This document shows, piece after piece, positions 5,023-13,567 of a DNA stretch of 15,898 bases. How positions within the stretch are numbered: the first letter of the stretch is position 1; every line of letters begins with the position of its first letter. The stretch comes from Odoribacteraceae bacterium. GTDB lineage: Bacteria > Bacteroidota > Bacteroidia > Bacteroidales > Marinifilaceae. The translations under genes were made by a program, and so were the position numbers. The stretch lies in the NCBI GenBank assembly GCA_031279175.1, contig JAITJA010000113.1, positions 1 through 15,898 of the forward strand, written 5' to 3'. The notes under the pieces were generated by a model that had not been told where the DNA came from, ran no database searches, and was given only the letters and a program-made list of their open reading frames with translations.

Positions 5023-7386
5023 TTATTCGACCGCGGCAGGCGCGATTTCCTGGACAACGCCTTCAGGAAGGTTGTCTTTCGTCGGGAGGAAGTTTATGGT
5101 TGGGCGCTCGCGCGGCGGGTAGGTGGGGACGAGAACCTTTGTCAAGCTCTCAAGCCCTGTCCAGTTGATCGTGTAGATCGTGTAACATTGCGACGCGTCG
5201 ATCTCGCTCAGGATGTTAAAGCTCTTGTCCGTGCCAACGGCTTTATCGTTCCCTATCATGAGGGTCATGTCGGCGTCCGAGGTCGCGTTCAATCTCGTGG
5301 GGATGATCAAGCTTTCCAGCCGGTTATCCTTCACGTGGATCGTCGTCACCAGGGGATGCCGGGAGAAATCCAGCGTCTTGAAGTAGTTTCTCCTCAGGGA
5401 AACGGTGCCCTTCAGTTTAACATTATTCGAGATGTCCAGTTCCGTCAACTTCTGACAGGCGAGTTGCAATTCGGCTAACTCCAGGCAGCTTGTTATGTTC
5501 ACCTTTCGCAGTTGTCCGGCATCGGCATCACCGCTCACGGTAGATCCACCGATGCAATAAAGGCGCGTCAACTTGGTGTTGTTGGAGCAGTCCAGCTCCA
5601 CCAGCAAGGTGTACTCTGCCGTGAACATCGCGAGGTCCGTGCACTGGGAAAAGTCTACCAGGAGTAATTCGGTCATCCTACCCAGGGTAAGATTCGTGAT
5701 TTTCGTGTTACGCGAGAGGTCGAGGACCGTTGCCGTGTTGTGGTTGGCATTGGAATTCGTGGTACCGGGGCCGAACTGCGTGATATTCTCGAAGATCTCG
5801 ACGCCAACGAACGAGGCAATCTGCTTGTTGTATAACCCGGACCCGGACAAGTTCCCCGTGAAGGCGCGCGCGTCACCCACGGTGATCTCGCCACCCTCGC
5901 CGCTCTTGGTGATGCCACTAAATGTCTTGAGGGCGGTATAGAATTTTTCATCGGGCACGTAGTCAGAGAGGAGGTCTTCGTCCGCGGGGGTAACGTTCCC
6001 TTCCTGGCGGACGAGCAGTCGCTTGACGGCGGTGACGTTGGTGCCGTCGAACCCTGTCGTGCTACCGGTTTCGATCACGTCGATGTACCCGAGGCGGGCG
6101 TACTTGTTGGGGTTAGCCTGGAAGGTGACGGAGACAATGGTATTGCCGGTGCCGGAGGTCGCGCTCAAGGAGTACCAGGGCTCGCCTTCGGGCTTCGCGA
6201 TCGTGTATTGTTTATCGGAGAGGACGCTGATCGTCTCTGTTCCTGCCGTCGCGGCGTGATCGACGCGCGTCTTGTTCACCTCGAGCGGGGGAAGCGGGAT
6301 CCCGGCTTGCTTGACGGTAACGGAGGCGGTCTGTCCGTCTCCGGCAATAGTGAGGACGGCGGCACGCTCCTCGTAGGTCGCGTTTTCGGAGGTGACGGTG
6401 ATCGTCGCGACGTCGTTGTCGTGTCCCTCGTTGACGGAGACGGTGAACCATGAAGGCACGCCGGAGATGGTCCAGTCGACGTTAGAGGTAATCTCCAGTC
6501 TGGAGTGGACGTTGACGTCGGCCTGGAGGAAATTGACGATGGCCGGGGCGCTGATAAACGACTCCGCGGCGCCGCGGAAGCGCAGTTCTCCCTCGGGCGC
6601 GGCGGTGAATCCGGATGTCGAGAAACCCGTCCAGACCTGGATGTAGACAATACCCGCGTCGGTAACGTTGAGGTTGGTGAGGCTGGTATTGCCGGAGATG
6701 TCGAGGCGGTTTGTCGCCCAGTCGTTCCCGCTGATGTCAAGGCTGGTGAGCTCCGGTAGCTGGGCGATGTTGAGTGTTGTCAACAAGTTATTGCTACAGT
6801 TGAGCGAGGTGAGGAACGGCGTTTTCGAGAAGTCGATGCTCTCGAGCGCGTTGCCGCTGACGTTTAACACCTCGAGGGCGGGCAGGTATTCCAGCCCGGC
6901 GAGGTTGGCGATTTGTTTCCCGGAGAGGTCGGCCTCTCTCGCGTTGGCGACCTCGGAAGAGGAGACTTTCCCGTTTTTGTCCTTGTCGAAGAGGGCGACG
7001 AGCGCGGCCTTGAGGTTGGCGTCGGTGACGAAGGTGTTGATGTCCTCGTAGTCGGCCTGTTGTTTGACGACGACGAAGGCAGAGGTGATGCCCGCGGTGA
7101 GGTGGATGGTGTCTTTCCTGGCGGCAGCTTGCTCGCTGGCCTTGACGGTGACCTTGACGGTGGCGTCTTTTTCGCCGGCGCTATTGTCGCTTTCGTACCA
7201 GGAAGTTTTCCCGTTCGAGATGATCCACTTGGAGTCGGAAGCCACGTTAAAGGTAGCCTCTCCTCCTTCTCTTCCAAAGGTTAATTCAGCAGGGGTGACG
7301 GAGAGCAACGGGGTGTGCTCTTTCTCACCGCAAGCAACGGCCAGCAGGATGAAAGCCGCCGCCACGAGATTGAAGATTTTTTTCAT
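5023..7386 (-). CDS. BACON / EF-hand / leucine-rich repeat surface lipoprotein
   Basis: A 787-aa lipoprotein with a signal peptide ending in the lipobox LAVAC (Cys19). A BACON-like domain covers about 27-111 (ends VVVKQQ). Then comes a canonical EF-hand loop, DKDKNGKVSSSE (134-145), with D1, D3, N5, G6 and E12 all in place. A first LRR block follows (about 150-250, repeats of the type LTSLDISGN). Two further BACON-like domains lie at about 277-361 (ends VTVKQAG) and 366-463 (ends LLVRQEG). A second LRR block covers about 550-750 (VELDCSNNTKLTRLYC, LTELDISNN). The repeats resemble short bacterial LRRs anchored on L..LDxSxN. Known BACON domains occur in surface glycan- or mucin-binding proteins; LRRs bind proteins. 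A role as a cell-surface binding protein for the substrate of this locus is inference. It is the last gene of the operon, followed by a strong terminator and preceded by a weak hairpin plus T-run. Confidence 0.88.
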   Translation of the reverse strand: MKKIFNLVAAAFILLAVACGEKEHTPLLSVTPAELTFGREGGEATFNVASDSKWIISNGKTSWYESDNSAGEKDATVKVTVKASEQAAARKDTIHLTAGITSAFVVVKQQADYEDINTFVTDANLKAALVALFDKDKNGKVSSSEVANAREADLSGKQIANLAGLEYLPALEVLNVSGNALESIDFSKTPFLTSLNCSNNLLTTLNIAQLPELTSLDISGNDWATNRLDISGNTSLTNLNVTDAGIVYIQVWTGFSTSGFTAAPEGELRFRGAAESFISAPAIVNFLQADVNVHSRLEITSNVDWTISGVPSWFTVSVNEGHDNDVATITVTSENATYEERAAVLTIAGDGQTASVTVKQAGIPLPPLEVNKTRVDHAATAGTETISVLSDKQYTIAKPEGEPWYSLSATSGTGNTIVSVTFQANPNKYARLGYIDVIETGSTTGFDGTNVTAVKRLLVRQEGNVTPADEDLLSDYVPDEKFYTALKTFSGITKSGEGGEITVGDARAFTGNLSGSGLYNKQIASFVGVEIFENITQFGPGTTNSNANHNTATVLDLSRNTKITNLTLGRMTELLLVDFSQCTDLAMFTAEYTLLVELDCSNNTKLTRLYCIGGSTVSGDADAGQLRKVNITSCLELAELQLACQKLTELDISNNVKLKGTVSLRRNYFKTLDFSRHPLVTTIHVKDNRLESLIIPTRLNATSDADMTLMIGNDKAVGTDKSFNILSEIDASQCYTIYTINWTGLESLTKVLVPTYPPRERPTINFLPTKDNLPEGVVQEIAPAAVE

Positions 7387-7415
7387 AGTGTTAGAGTGTT
7401 AATTTGGTAAATGAT

Positions 7416-7438
7416 AAAAAGTCTCTCTCGATAGAGAG
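7416..7438 (-). terminator. Weak intercistronic terminator or attenuator hairpin
   Basis: On the minus strand ctctct-atcg-agagag (7423-7438) forms a 6-bp stem with a 4-nt loop, followed after two bases by five T (7416-7420). It lies between the fibronectin III lipoprotein and the BACON/EF-hand/LRR gene. The stem is weaker than that of the operon terminator at 4958, so partial termination or a processing site fits better than a full stop. Confidence 0.45.
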
Positions 7439-7442
7439 TAGG

Positions 7443-8399
7443 TTACTCCTCTTTCCTGTAGAGGGTCGTGGTGATTTTTATTTTTAGGTTATCGTTCGGC
7501 AGAAGAAGGTCGAGCACCGCGTTGAGGAGCGCGTCATCCGTCGACATCTTGGCCGTGCCGTCGATGGTGATAAGCGCGGGGATGGTGTCCGCCGCCGGTG
7601 GGCCGAGGGTAAAGGTGAACTTCGTGAGATTGACGGTAAATTCCGTGATGGCAATATCACCGTACTCCGCCAGCAGGTCGCTCATGCCGCTCATGTCGTC
7701 CAGGAAGGGCAGATCTGCCACCGGGACAGGTTCGCGGACGAAGGGTATGGTGTTCGACAACTCTTGCTCGAGGGTTGCCCTGTCTCCATCGAGGGGGAAG
7801 ACCACTCTCCCCGTCGGGAAGGGCCCGGCGACGGGTAACGTGGGGAAGGTGATGGCGAGGTTACTGTCCTCTGTTTCCTCGATCTTGAGGTTCATGGCTT
7901 CCATTCTTGCCGGGTTGAGGGAGTCGGGCATGAAGGCGCTGAAGTCGCTGTAAGGAACTTCGTTTCCGAAGAGGGTGATGGATCCATCCCATCCCCTGTT
8001 GTTCCACTCTCCTTCCCAGGCGGCCATCACGTCGCTGTAGTCTTCCGTCGTGAAGGGGGGACCGGCGACGAAGGCGGTTGTCGTTCCGCCCCGGCGCGCC
8101 CTGACGTACCAGTTGTAGGTGGTTTTCTGTTGCAGTCCGTCGATACCACAAGAGGTGCTCGCGACCGGGATGGTGTCGCCCCCGGAGACGAAAACGTCAT
8201 GGAAGAGGGCAGTGGAATCTCCCTGCCAGTAGACGATGACGCTATTGTGGGTGACGGTATGTATTTGCAGGTTCGAGGGCGGGTTCAACACGACGGTTTC
8301 CTCTTCCTCTTTGTCCTTTTCCTCGAAGGGGTCGTTACCACCACAGGCGGCGAGCACGAGGCCCGCGGCAAGGCTAAGCATATAGGCGATGTTTTTCAT
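7443..8399 (-). CDS. Fibronectin type III domain lipoprotein with unrecognised C-terminal domain
   Basis: A 318-aa lipoprotein. The signal peptide ends in LVLAAC (Cys19) and is followed by an acidic, Glu/Lys-rich tether (22-36) of the sort seen on surface-exported Bacteroidetes lipoproteins. Residues about 39-120 look like a fibronectin III domain: PPSNLQIHTVTHNSVIVYWQ at the start, YNWYVRA in the middle and a closing PFTTEDY. The remaining 190 residues (AWEGEWNNRGWDGSITLFG onward) I cannot assign. They are rich in alternating hydrophobic residues and end in ALLNAVLDLLLPNDNLKIKITTTLY, suggesting a beta-barrel or beta-sandwich domain; this is a guess from pattern only. Together with the neighbouring binding lipoproteins it is probably a surface accessory of the SusC/SusD system. 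No catalytic motif is evident. Confidence 0.82.
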   Translation of the reverse strand: MKNIAYMLSLAAGLVLAACGGNDPFEEKDKEEEETVVLNPPSNLQIHTVTHNSVIVYWQGDSTALFHDVFVSGGDTIPVASTSCGIDGLQQKTTYNWYVRARRGGTTTAFVAGPPFTTEDYSDVMAAWEGEWNNRGWDGSITLFGNEVPYSDFSAFMPDSLNPARMEAMNLKIEETEDSNLAITFPTLPVAGPFPTGRVVFPLDGDRATLEQELSNTIPFVREPVPVADLPFLDDMSGMSDLLAEYGDIAITEFTVNLTKFTFTLGPPAADTIPALITIDGTAKMSTDDALLNAVLDLLLPNDNLKIKITTTLYRKEE

Positions 8400-8442
8400 G
8401 TTTTCAATCTTTGAATGATATACTGTGTTTTTTGAATTACCG

Positions 8443-8464
8443 GGGCGGGATTTTTCTCCCGCCC
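8443..8464. other. GC-rich intercistronic hairpin
   Basis: gggcggga (8443-8450) and tcccgccc (8457-8464) form a perfect 8-bp stem with a 6-nt loop, starting 10 bp beyond the stop of the 958-aa LRR gene. No T-run follows on the minus strand (the next bases are cggtaattc), so it is not a standard terminator. It may stabilise the upstream mRNA or act as a processing boundary. Confidence 0.55.
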
Positions 8465-8474
8465 GCGGCGTTAA

Positions 8475-11351
8475 TTAGTTGTCGAAGCCGAAGCCGGGTT
8501 TTTGTTCGCGGTACTTGAAGTGTACCGTGTCTTCACTCGTCCTGATGAGGAAGGTTTCCGGGATGATCCCTTTCAGCTTGTTCATCCTCAAGTCGAGGAT
8601 AGCGTTCGAGGCGCTATAGGAGAGTTGTTTCCCCTGGAAGCCCTCGGGTATCGTCCCCTCGAGGTTGTTGTTGTAGAGGTTCAGCTGCTGTATGCCGGTG
8701 AAGTCGCGGAAATCGACGGGGAGAGACCCGGAGAGGCCGTTGTTCTCCAGCAACAAGTTGGTGAGATCGGGGAGGGAAACGAAGAAACCAGGCAAGGATC
8801 CCGTCAGTTCGTTGTTCGAGAGATAGATCGTGTGGAGTTTTTTCAGTCCACTGAACGTCTCGGGGATTTCCCCGCTCAACTGGTTATTCTCGAGTCGAAT
8901 GTACCTGAGTGTTTCGATGGTACCAAGCGACGCCGGGATGCTCCCGATAAGTCCCTTGTATGGCGTTTTCGTCGCCCTGTTGATATACAAGGCTTCTAAC
9001 TTCTTCAAGTTTCCGATGGATTCCGGGATCGTTCCCTGGAAGTCGTTTCCTTGCAGGAAGATTGACGTCAGGTTGACCATCTCCCCGAGAGATTCGGGCA
9101 GGGAGGTAAACGCGTTCCCGTCCATGTTCAGGACGGAGATGCCTTGCAGGCGCGAGATGCTTTCCGGGATAGGCCCGCCGAGGAGGGGATTGTTGCGGAT
9201 CATGATCCTCGTCAACTTGTTCAGGTTGCCGATGTTCACGGGCAATTCCCCCGCGAGTTGCGGGTTCGAGGCGATATCTAACGTGTTTAGGTTGATCATT
9301 CCCGAGAGCGCTTCCGGCAAGGCGACAAGCTGGTTGTACGAGAGGGTCAGCTCGCGCAAGGCTTTGAGGTTTTCAACGGAGGAGGGGATGGTGGCGATGT
9401 TCGTCGAGGAGATGTAGAGCCTTTCTAACTTATCGAAGTTGCCCAGGGATTGCGGCAGGCCACTAATCTCCAAGTGGTAAAGCTCCAGGTCGCGCATCTC
9501 TCTCAAGTTACCGAACGACTCCGGCAAGCTTCCCTTTAACTCCGGCATGTACGACACGCTCACGTTACGCAAGGCGGTCATTCCTCCCACGGGATCGATG
9601 TTCGAAAAGCCGGCGTCGTTTAATACCAACGTTTGCAGTTTCTTGAGATTTACCCAGTTTTCCGGCATCGCGTCGCCGTATTTCCCGTAAGAGATCGTGA
9701 GGGATTCCAGGTTTTCTAACCAACCGATGGCATCCATGTGCGCTCCCGGCGTTCCGCTGAACCCACCCGTTATTTTCAGGCTTTTCAAGGCAGTCAAGGC
9801 GCCGATTTCCGGGATAAGCCCCTCGTATTTAGTTCCCGGTAGCGTCAGTCTCTGGAGATTTTTCAAGTTGGCGATCTGCGGGGGGAGCACGCCAGAGATG
9901 TTCGGCGATACTTCCAGGTGCAACTCCTCGAGGTAGGCCAGGTCACCAATTTCTTTCGGGAGTTGTCCGACCGCCTGTGTCGACATGGAAAGCTCGATGA
10001 CGTGTTGTCCCGTGGGATCCGTTACCACGCCGTCCCACTTGCTGAGCTCCCTGGTGATCTGCCAGGTGTTTTGCCAGTTCGCCTGCCACGTGCCAAGACC
10101 ACCCAGCGATTCCGCAAGATTGAGGAGCGTGACGCGTTCGTCGCTCTCCGGCATCCGCCCTCCTGCCTGCTTGATCACGAAGGTGGCGAGGAGGTCGGTG
10201 TTCTCCGTTCCCTGCGCGAATACTCTTCCCTCGCGCGCCATGTCGTCGATGCTGTTCTCTTCTATCTCGAGCCAGATTTCGTGGGGAGTGAGCGCGCGGG
10301 TGCCCGAGGCAGTGGAAAGCTTGATCCACGGGGCGTATTCCGGGATGATTACCCGGTATTTCCCACCGAGGTTTTCCAGGACGGAGAGTTTTATTTTCCC
10401 TCCTTCTCTCGGCACGCTCGTTTCTTCCGTGTCGAATTTCAAGGTTTCTTTTTCCTGTTGATTGATGGTGAAGGAGGAGGAAAGGGCGTGGTTGTTCTTG
10501 TCCCGGATGGCGATGACGGCGGAACGGTCTACTGTCGATTCCTCTATACGAAGGACGATTTCGTCCGCCCGGTTACTTGCCTCCACGTGTACCCACGTGA
10601 TTTCCGCCGTGTTGACCTCGTAGGCGATGTTGGAACGCACGGGGATCTTTATCGTTTCTCCCTCGAGCGGGACGCGGACGGAGGAGGATTCCAGGATGAT
10701 CTGGTCGCGTTGCACCTGGTAGACGGTCAGCGTGTCTCGCATCTTTTCGTTTTCCAGGTTGGTGAAGATGATGATGCCTTTCCTCGAGTTGAAGTCGCTC
10801 GTGGAGCCGACGCGGAAGGATTCCTTGTACGCTTCCAGGCCGCGCGTGCGCGATCTGCCCTGGTGTTGAATCCAGTTGTTCTCGGCGGGGATGTCTATAC
10901 GGTATTCCACGTTGGATTGTAACTCGACTTCTATCTCCCCGCCGTCCATCGCGACGTTGTCGAAACGGTCTTTCGAGAAGATGATGGCGTCTTTCTTTTT
11001 CTGGTAGACGGTCAACGCCTGTGCACCCGCGGAGGAGTGCAACGTGAAGGTCACGCTACGGTCGTCGTAGCCCTCGTTGGTGAGCAAGGTAAAGTACACG
11101 GTTGTCGTTCCCGCCCCACCCGTGCGCGGGCTGATGGTGCACCACTCGCTTTCACCCTCGATCGACCAGGGGTTGTCGGAGGTGATGATCGTGCTTTCCA
11201 CGTTTTTGCCCGACGAAGGAAGAATAAGTTCCGCGTCCGTGACTTCCACGGCGTCAGACAGGTACTTCACGAGGGTGTTGTCCGTGTCGGAACACGCCCC
11301 AACGAACAGCCCGCCCGCCAGTATGAATCCTATAAGAGATGCTTTTTTCAT
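8475..11351 (-). CDS. Multi-BACON lipoprotein with long plant-type leucine-rich repeat domain
   Basis: A 958-aa lipoprotein with signal peptide and lipobox FVGAC (Cys20). Four BACON-like beta-sandwich domains follow in series, at about 36-117, 121-213, 217-299 and 302-396. Each ends in a V.QK/V.Q-type strand (LTVYQKKK, LTVYQVQRD, FTINQQEKE, FVIKQAGG). A capping segment (about 404-455) holds W422, W426, W430 and then LSKWDGVVTDPTGQHVIELSM. This resembles the N-terminal cap of plant LRR proteins (W.GV...GHV..L.L) but lacks its cysteines. About 18 LRRs fill 458-935, many with the plant-type signature LxxLxLxxNxLxGxIPxxxGNLxxL (for example LRYIRLENNQLSGEIPETFSGLKKL). The protein should project a long curved binding surface from the outer membrane. 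It starts 15 bp after the DUF4302 stop. Binding of a protein or glycan substrate is inferred; no catalytic residues are evident. Confidence 0.9.
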   Translation of the reverse strand: MKKASLIGFILAGGLFVGACSDTDNTLVKYLSDAVEVTDAELILPSSGKNVESTIITSDNPWSIEGESEWCTISPRTGGAGTTTVYFTLLTNEGYDDRSVTFTLHSSAGAQALTVYQKKKDAIIFSKDRFDNVAMDGGEIEVELQSNVEYRIDIPAENNWIQHQGRSRTRGLEAYKESFRVGSTSDFNSRKGIIIFTNLENEKMRDTLTVYQVQRDQIILESSSVRVPLEGETIKIPVRSNIAYEVNTAEITWVHVEASNRADEIVLRIEESTVDRSAVIAIRDKNNHALSSSFTINQQEKETLKFDTEETSVPREGGKIKLSVLENLGGKYRVIIPEYAPWIKLSTASGTRALTPHEIWLEIEENSIDDMAREGRVFAQGTENTDLLATFVIKQAGGRMPESDERVTLLNLAESLGGLGTWQANWQNTWQITRELSKWDGVVTDPTGQHVIELSMSTQAVGQLPKEIGDLAYLEELHLEVSPNISGVLPPQIANLKNLQRLTLPGTKYEGLIPEIGALTALKSLKITGGFSGTPGAHMDAIGWLENLESLTISYGKYGDAMPENWVNLKKLQTLVLNDAGFSNIDPVGGMTALRNVSVSYMPELKGSLPESFGNLREMRDLELYHLEISGLPQSLGNFDKLERLYISSTNIATIPSSVENLKALRELTLSYNQLVALPEALSGMINLNTLDIASNPQLAGELPVNIGNLNKLTRIMIRNNPLLGGPIPESISRLQGISVLNMDGNAFTSLPESLGEMVNLTSIFLQGNDFQGTIPESIGNLKKLEALYINRATKTPYKGLIGSIPASLGTIETLRYIRLENNQLSGEIPETFSGLKKLHTIYLSNNELTGSLPGFFVSLPDLTNLLLENNGLSGSLPVDFRDFTGIQQLNLYNNNLEGTIPEGFQGKQLSYSASNAILDLRMNKLKGIIPETFLIRTSEDTVHFKYREQKPGFGFDN

Positions 11352-11366
11352 GCTGTTTTCTTTTAA

Positions 11367-12668
11367 TTATTCAACCATGTTTTTACGACTGTACAAGGCC
11401 CATTGCCGGTTGTCGGCATTACGAACCATGTAGAATTGATCCCCGAAAGGAATGATCGTGAAACCGGCCGCGTTCGCCAGATAGGTTGTCAACGTGCCGG
11501 GGAAGTATACGAGATTAAACCAGTTGTTCATGTCAAAGGTCAAGGCGCCGGATAATTGCGACCGGGAGTGTTTCTCGAAAGTGACCTGGTCACCGATGCC
11601 ATCATCCGTGGTGTACGCGATGTATAGCCCACCCCAAAGGGCGATACCCTGGTCGTTGCGGGTGTAGAGTTCTCCTCCCGCGTAGCCCGCGAGATTCCAG
11701 TAGAAACGGAAGTACTCTATCCCGTGACCGGGAGGGGTGATGTAGTCTAACGCGACGCCGCGCTCGACGAGGTTGTAACCATCATGCTTCCGGGCATCTT
11801 GCACCGCGCCGGGGAATCGCAACTCGCAACGGTCCGCGCTGCTCGACGTCCGGGAGAAAGTCCCGGTGGTGCCGGGCACGCCGACAATGCGTAGCTGTTT
11901 GCTCGCGGTCATCGTGACCTCGGAGAAACTGACCCCGCCTAACGTCACTGGACGAATAAAACGAATGCTGGTGGGGGTGGATTCCCACGGCAAGCGGTAG
12001 ATGATCGATTGCCCGTCTTTCGAGTGAGCAAGGTAGGCCATGCGCAATTTCTGGCTGTATAGGAAGACGGCTTTCTCACCACCAAGTTCGATATACTGGT
12101 AGAAAGGACTCTCCCGGTCAACCTCGAACCTGTCCACGATGTCCCGGTTCTCGTCTAACCGCTCCCAGTCTTCCCGCGATGCCCTGACAAGGGATACCGG
12201 GCGCTTTTTCTTGCGCGTGACAAGGTCGATGCGCTCTTCCGTTACTTCCCGGATGATGAACTCGTATTCTCCCTCGAATCCTATTCCGATGGCGCCACCG
12301 AAGACACTCGGGTCGGGATCAGCTAACTTGTGGAGTAACGAGTAGGTGGTGAATAATAATACTGGCCCCTGGGAGGTGTTGAACCCGTACGCGCTTTCCG
12401 TGGTGTCCTTGTCCCCGTCCCACGCCATTTTTACCCGTCCGTTCCCATTGAAGTCAAGGAGTAAGGTGTAGGCCCCGTATTGCGAGGTATCGGGGTAGTA
12501 TATCATCTTCCAGCCTTCGGACCATTCCTTTAGGGTTTTGTCGCACGCGTCGACGTATTGCGTGATGCGGTGGGTCGACAATTCGTCGAACAGGTAATCG
12601 GTAGTGACCGTGCAACTCGTCATGATCGTGACGAGGCTCGTCATCGTGATAATTATTGCTCTTTTCAT
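11367..12668 (-). CDS. DUF4302 domain-containing lipoprotein
   Basis: A 433-aa protein. The N-terminus is a short hydrophobic signal ending in IMTSC (Cys19), so it is a lipoprotein. The start of the mature part matches the DUF4302 pattern as I know it: a helix ending in CDKTLKEWSEGWKMIYYPDTSQYGAYTLLLDFNGNGRVKMAWD (about 42-84). Then comes the typical FNTSQGPVLLFTTYSLLHKLADP segment (96-118). No enzyme motif is visible. The family has no established function; members commonly sit in SusC-SusD operons with the zinc metallohydrolase, exactly as here. That placement suggests an extracellular or surface accessory role in substrate handling (inference). The stop of the upstream metallohydrolase gene is 10 bp away and the next gene starts 15 bp downstream, so co-expression is likely. 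Confidence 0.88.
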   Translation of the reverse strand: MKRAIIITMTSLVTIMTSCTVTTDYLFDELSTHRITQYVDACDKTLKEWSEGWKMIYYPDTSQYGAYTLLLDFNGNGRVKMAWDGDKDTTESAYGFNTSQGPVLLFTTYSLLHKLADPDPSVFGGAIGIGFEGEYEFIIREVTEERIDLVTRKKKRPVSLVRASREDWERLDENRDIVDRFEVDRESPFYQYIELGGEKAVFLYSQKLRMAYLAHSKDGQSIIYRLPWESTPTSIRFIRPVTLGGVSFSEVTMTASKQLRIVGVPGTTGTFSRTSSSADRCELRFPGAVQDARKHDGYNLVERGVALDYITPPGHGIEYFRFYWNLAGYAGGELYTRNDQGIALWGGLYIAYTTDDGIGDQVTFEKHSRSQLSGALTFDMNNWFNLVYFPGTLTTYLANAAGFTIIPFGDQFYMVRNADNRQWALYSRKNMVE

Positions 12669-12678
12669 GGTTTTCTTT

Positions 12679-13533
12679 TTAAAGTTCGGCGATAACTTTT
12701 GCCATTGCAGTTTGCACGAGGTTTCTCAACGCGTACATGTCGATGTTGTACATGCCTTTCATGTATTGCAACATGATGGTCTCTTTCTCTTTTAGCTTAT
12801 TGTAAGCCTCCGATCCCGGTTGCCCGGTAGCCTGGAAACGATTCTCCCAACTGGACGCACTCAGGAAGACGAAGTAGGATGCCATCTCGGCGAAGTCCTC
12901 GTTGGCGTCCGCCATGGCATAGTTGGAGATGAATCCCATGCCCATCGCCTGGACATGCGAATACTGTGACCAGGAAGAGGTGTAATCACCGGCACTGATC
13001 GCCTCGAACGCCGGCGGGAAGCTCTTTAGCTGGTTCAGGATGTGGATGTACTCGTGGTGGAAGTCGTGAGTGAATTGTTCCACGCGCGTCTTGTCGATCG
13101 GCCGGGTATTTAAGCCCAGGATGGTGATCCTGCGTCCCCTCTCCGCCTCCCCGAGGAGGTATACCCCGGCTTCCATGAAACCGATGGACCCCACGAGGGC
13201 AATCTGCTTGGGGGCAGTCTCCTTGAAGAAGACTTCACCTCCTAATTGGATATATGGCTGCATCCAGACTTTCCAGATAATATCCATGAAAGGAATAACT
13301 CTCGCCTCTTCCACGGGGACGAGGTTTAGCTCCGGGGTGACCTCAAAGGTCTTCCACTTGTAGATGACGCGTATATTGTATTCTTTCGTGAATCTATCCC
13401 AGATCCACTCGTCTAATGCCGTCTGCGGCTCGGACGTGATATCCAAGATGCTTTCTTGAAAATCATCATCGTCCGAACAGGCCATGAAACAGGCCGCGCA
13501 GGCCGCAATTAACAGGTATTTTAAATGTCTCAT
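12679..13533 (-). CDS. Substrate import-associated zinc metallohydrolase lipoprotein (putative Peptidase_Mx1 type)
   Basis: 284 aa from the chosen start. The signal peptide ends in FMAC (Cys19), followed by SDDDD, which fits the acidic lipoprotein export signal described for surface lipoproteins in Bacteroidetes. The gluzincin motif HEYIH (H160, E161, H164) lies in FHHEYIHILNQ. A second conserved block, ANEDFAEMAS (210-219), about 50 residues further on, probably supplies the third, acidic zinc ligand. These features and the position directly after SusD match the TIGR04549 family. The likely role is hydrolysis of peptide bonds in the imported substrate at the cell surface; no member's substrate is assumed here. 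The frame stays open to an ATG at 13581, but that would overlap susD and put 16 polar residues before the signal peptide. The ATG at 13533 gives a proper signal peptide and an A-rich leader. Confidence 0.9.
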   Translation of the reverse strand: MRHLKYLLIAACAACFMACSDDDDFQESILDITSEPQTALDEWIWDRFTKEYNIRVIYKWKTFEVTPELNLVPVEEARVIPFMDIIWKVWMQPYIQLGGEVFFKETAPKQIALVGSIGFMEAGVYLLGEAERGRRITILGLNTRPIDKTRVEQFTHDFHHEYIHILNQLKSFPPAFEAISAGDYTSSWSQYSHVQAMGMGFISNYAMADANEDFAEMASYFVFLSASSWENRFQATGQPGSEAYNKLKEKETIMLQYMKGMYNIDMYALRNLVQTAMAKVIAEL

Positions 13534-13567
13534 CTTTTTTCCGTTTAATGGTGATACTCTTTGCTTG

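Noticed and set aside
4776..5057. 94-residue N-terminal extension of the DedA protein
   Set aside because: It would run through the terminator of the upstream operon, is Arg-rich without family features, and exceeds the usual DedA length. The ATG at 4775 gives a normal 217-aa protein.
9918..10922. 334-codon plus-strand open frame
   Set aside because: It is antisense to the BACON region of the 958-aa lipoprotein gene, with no recognisable domain or signal.
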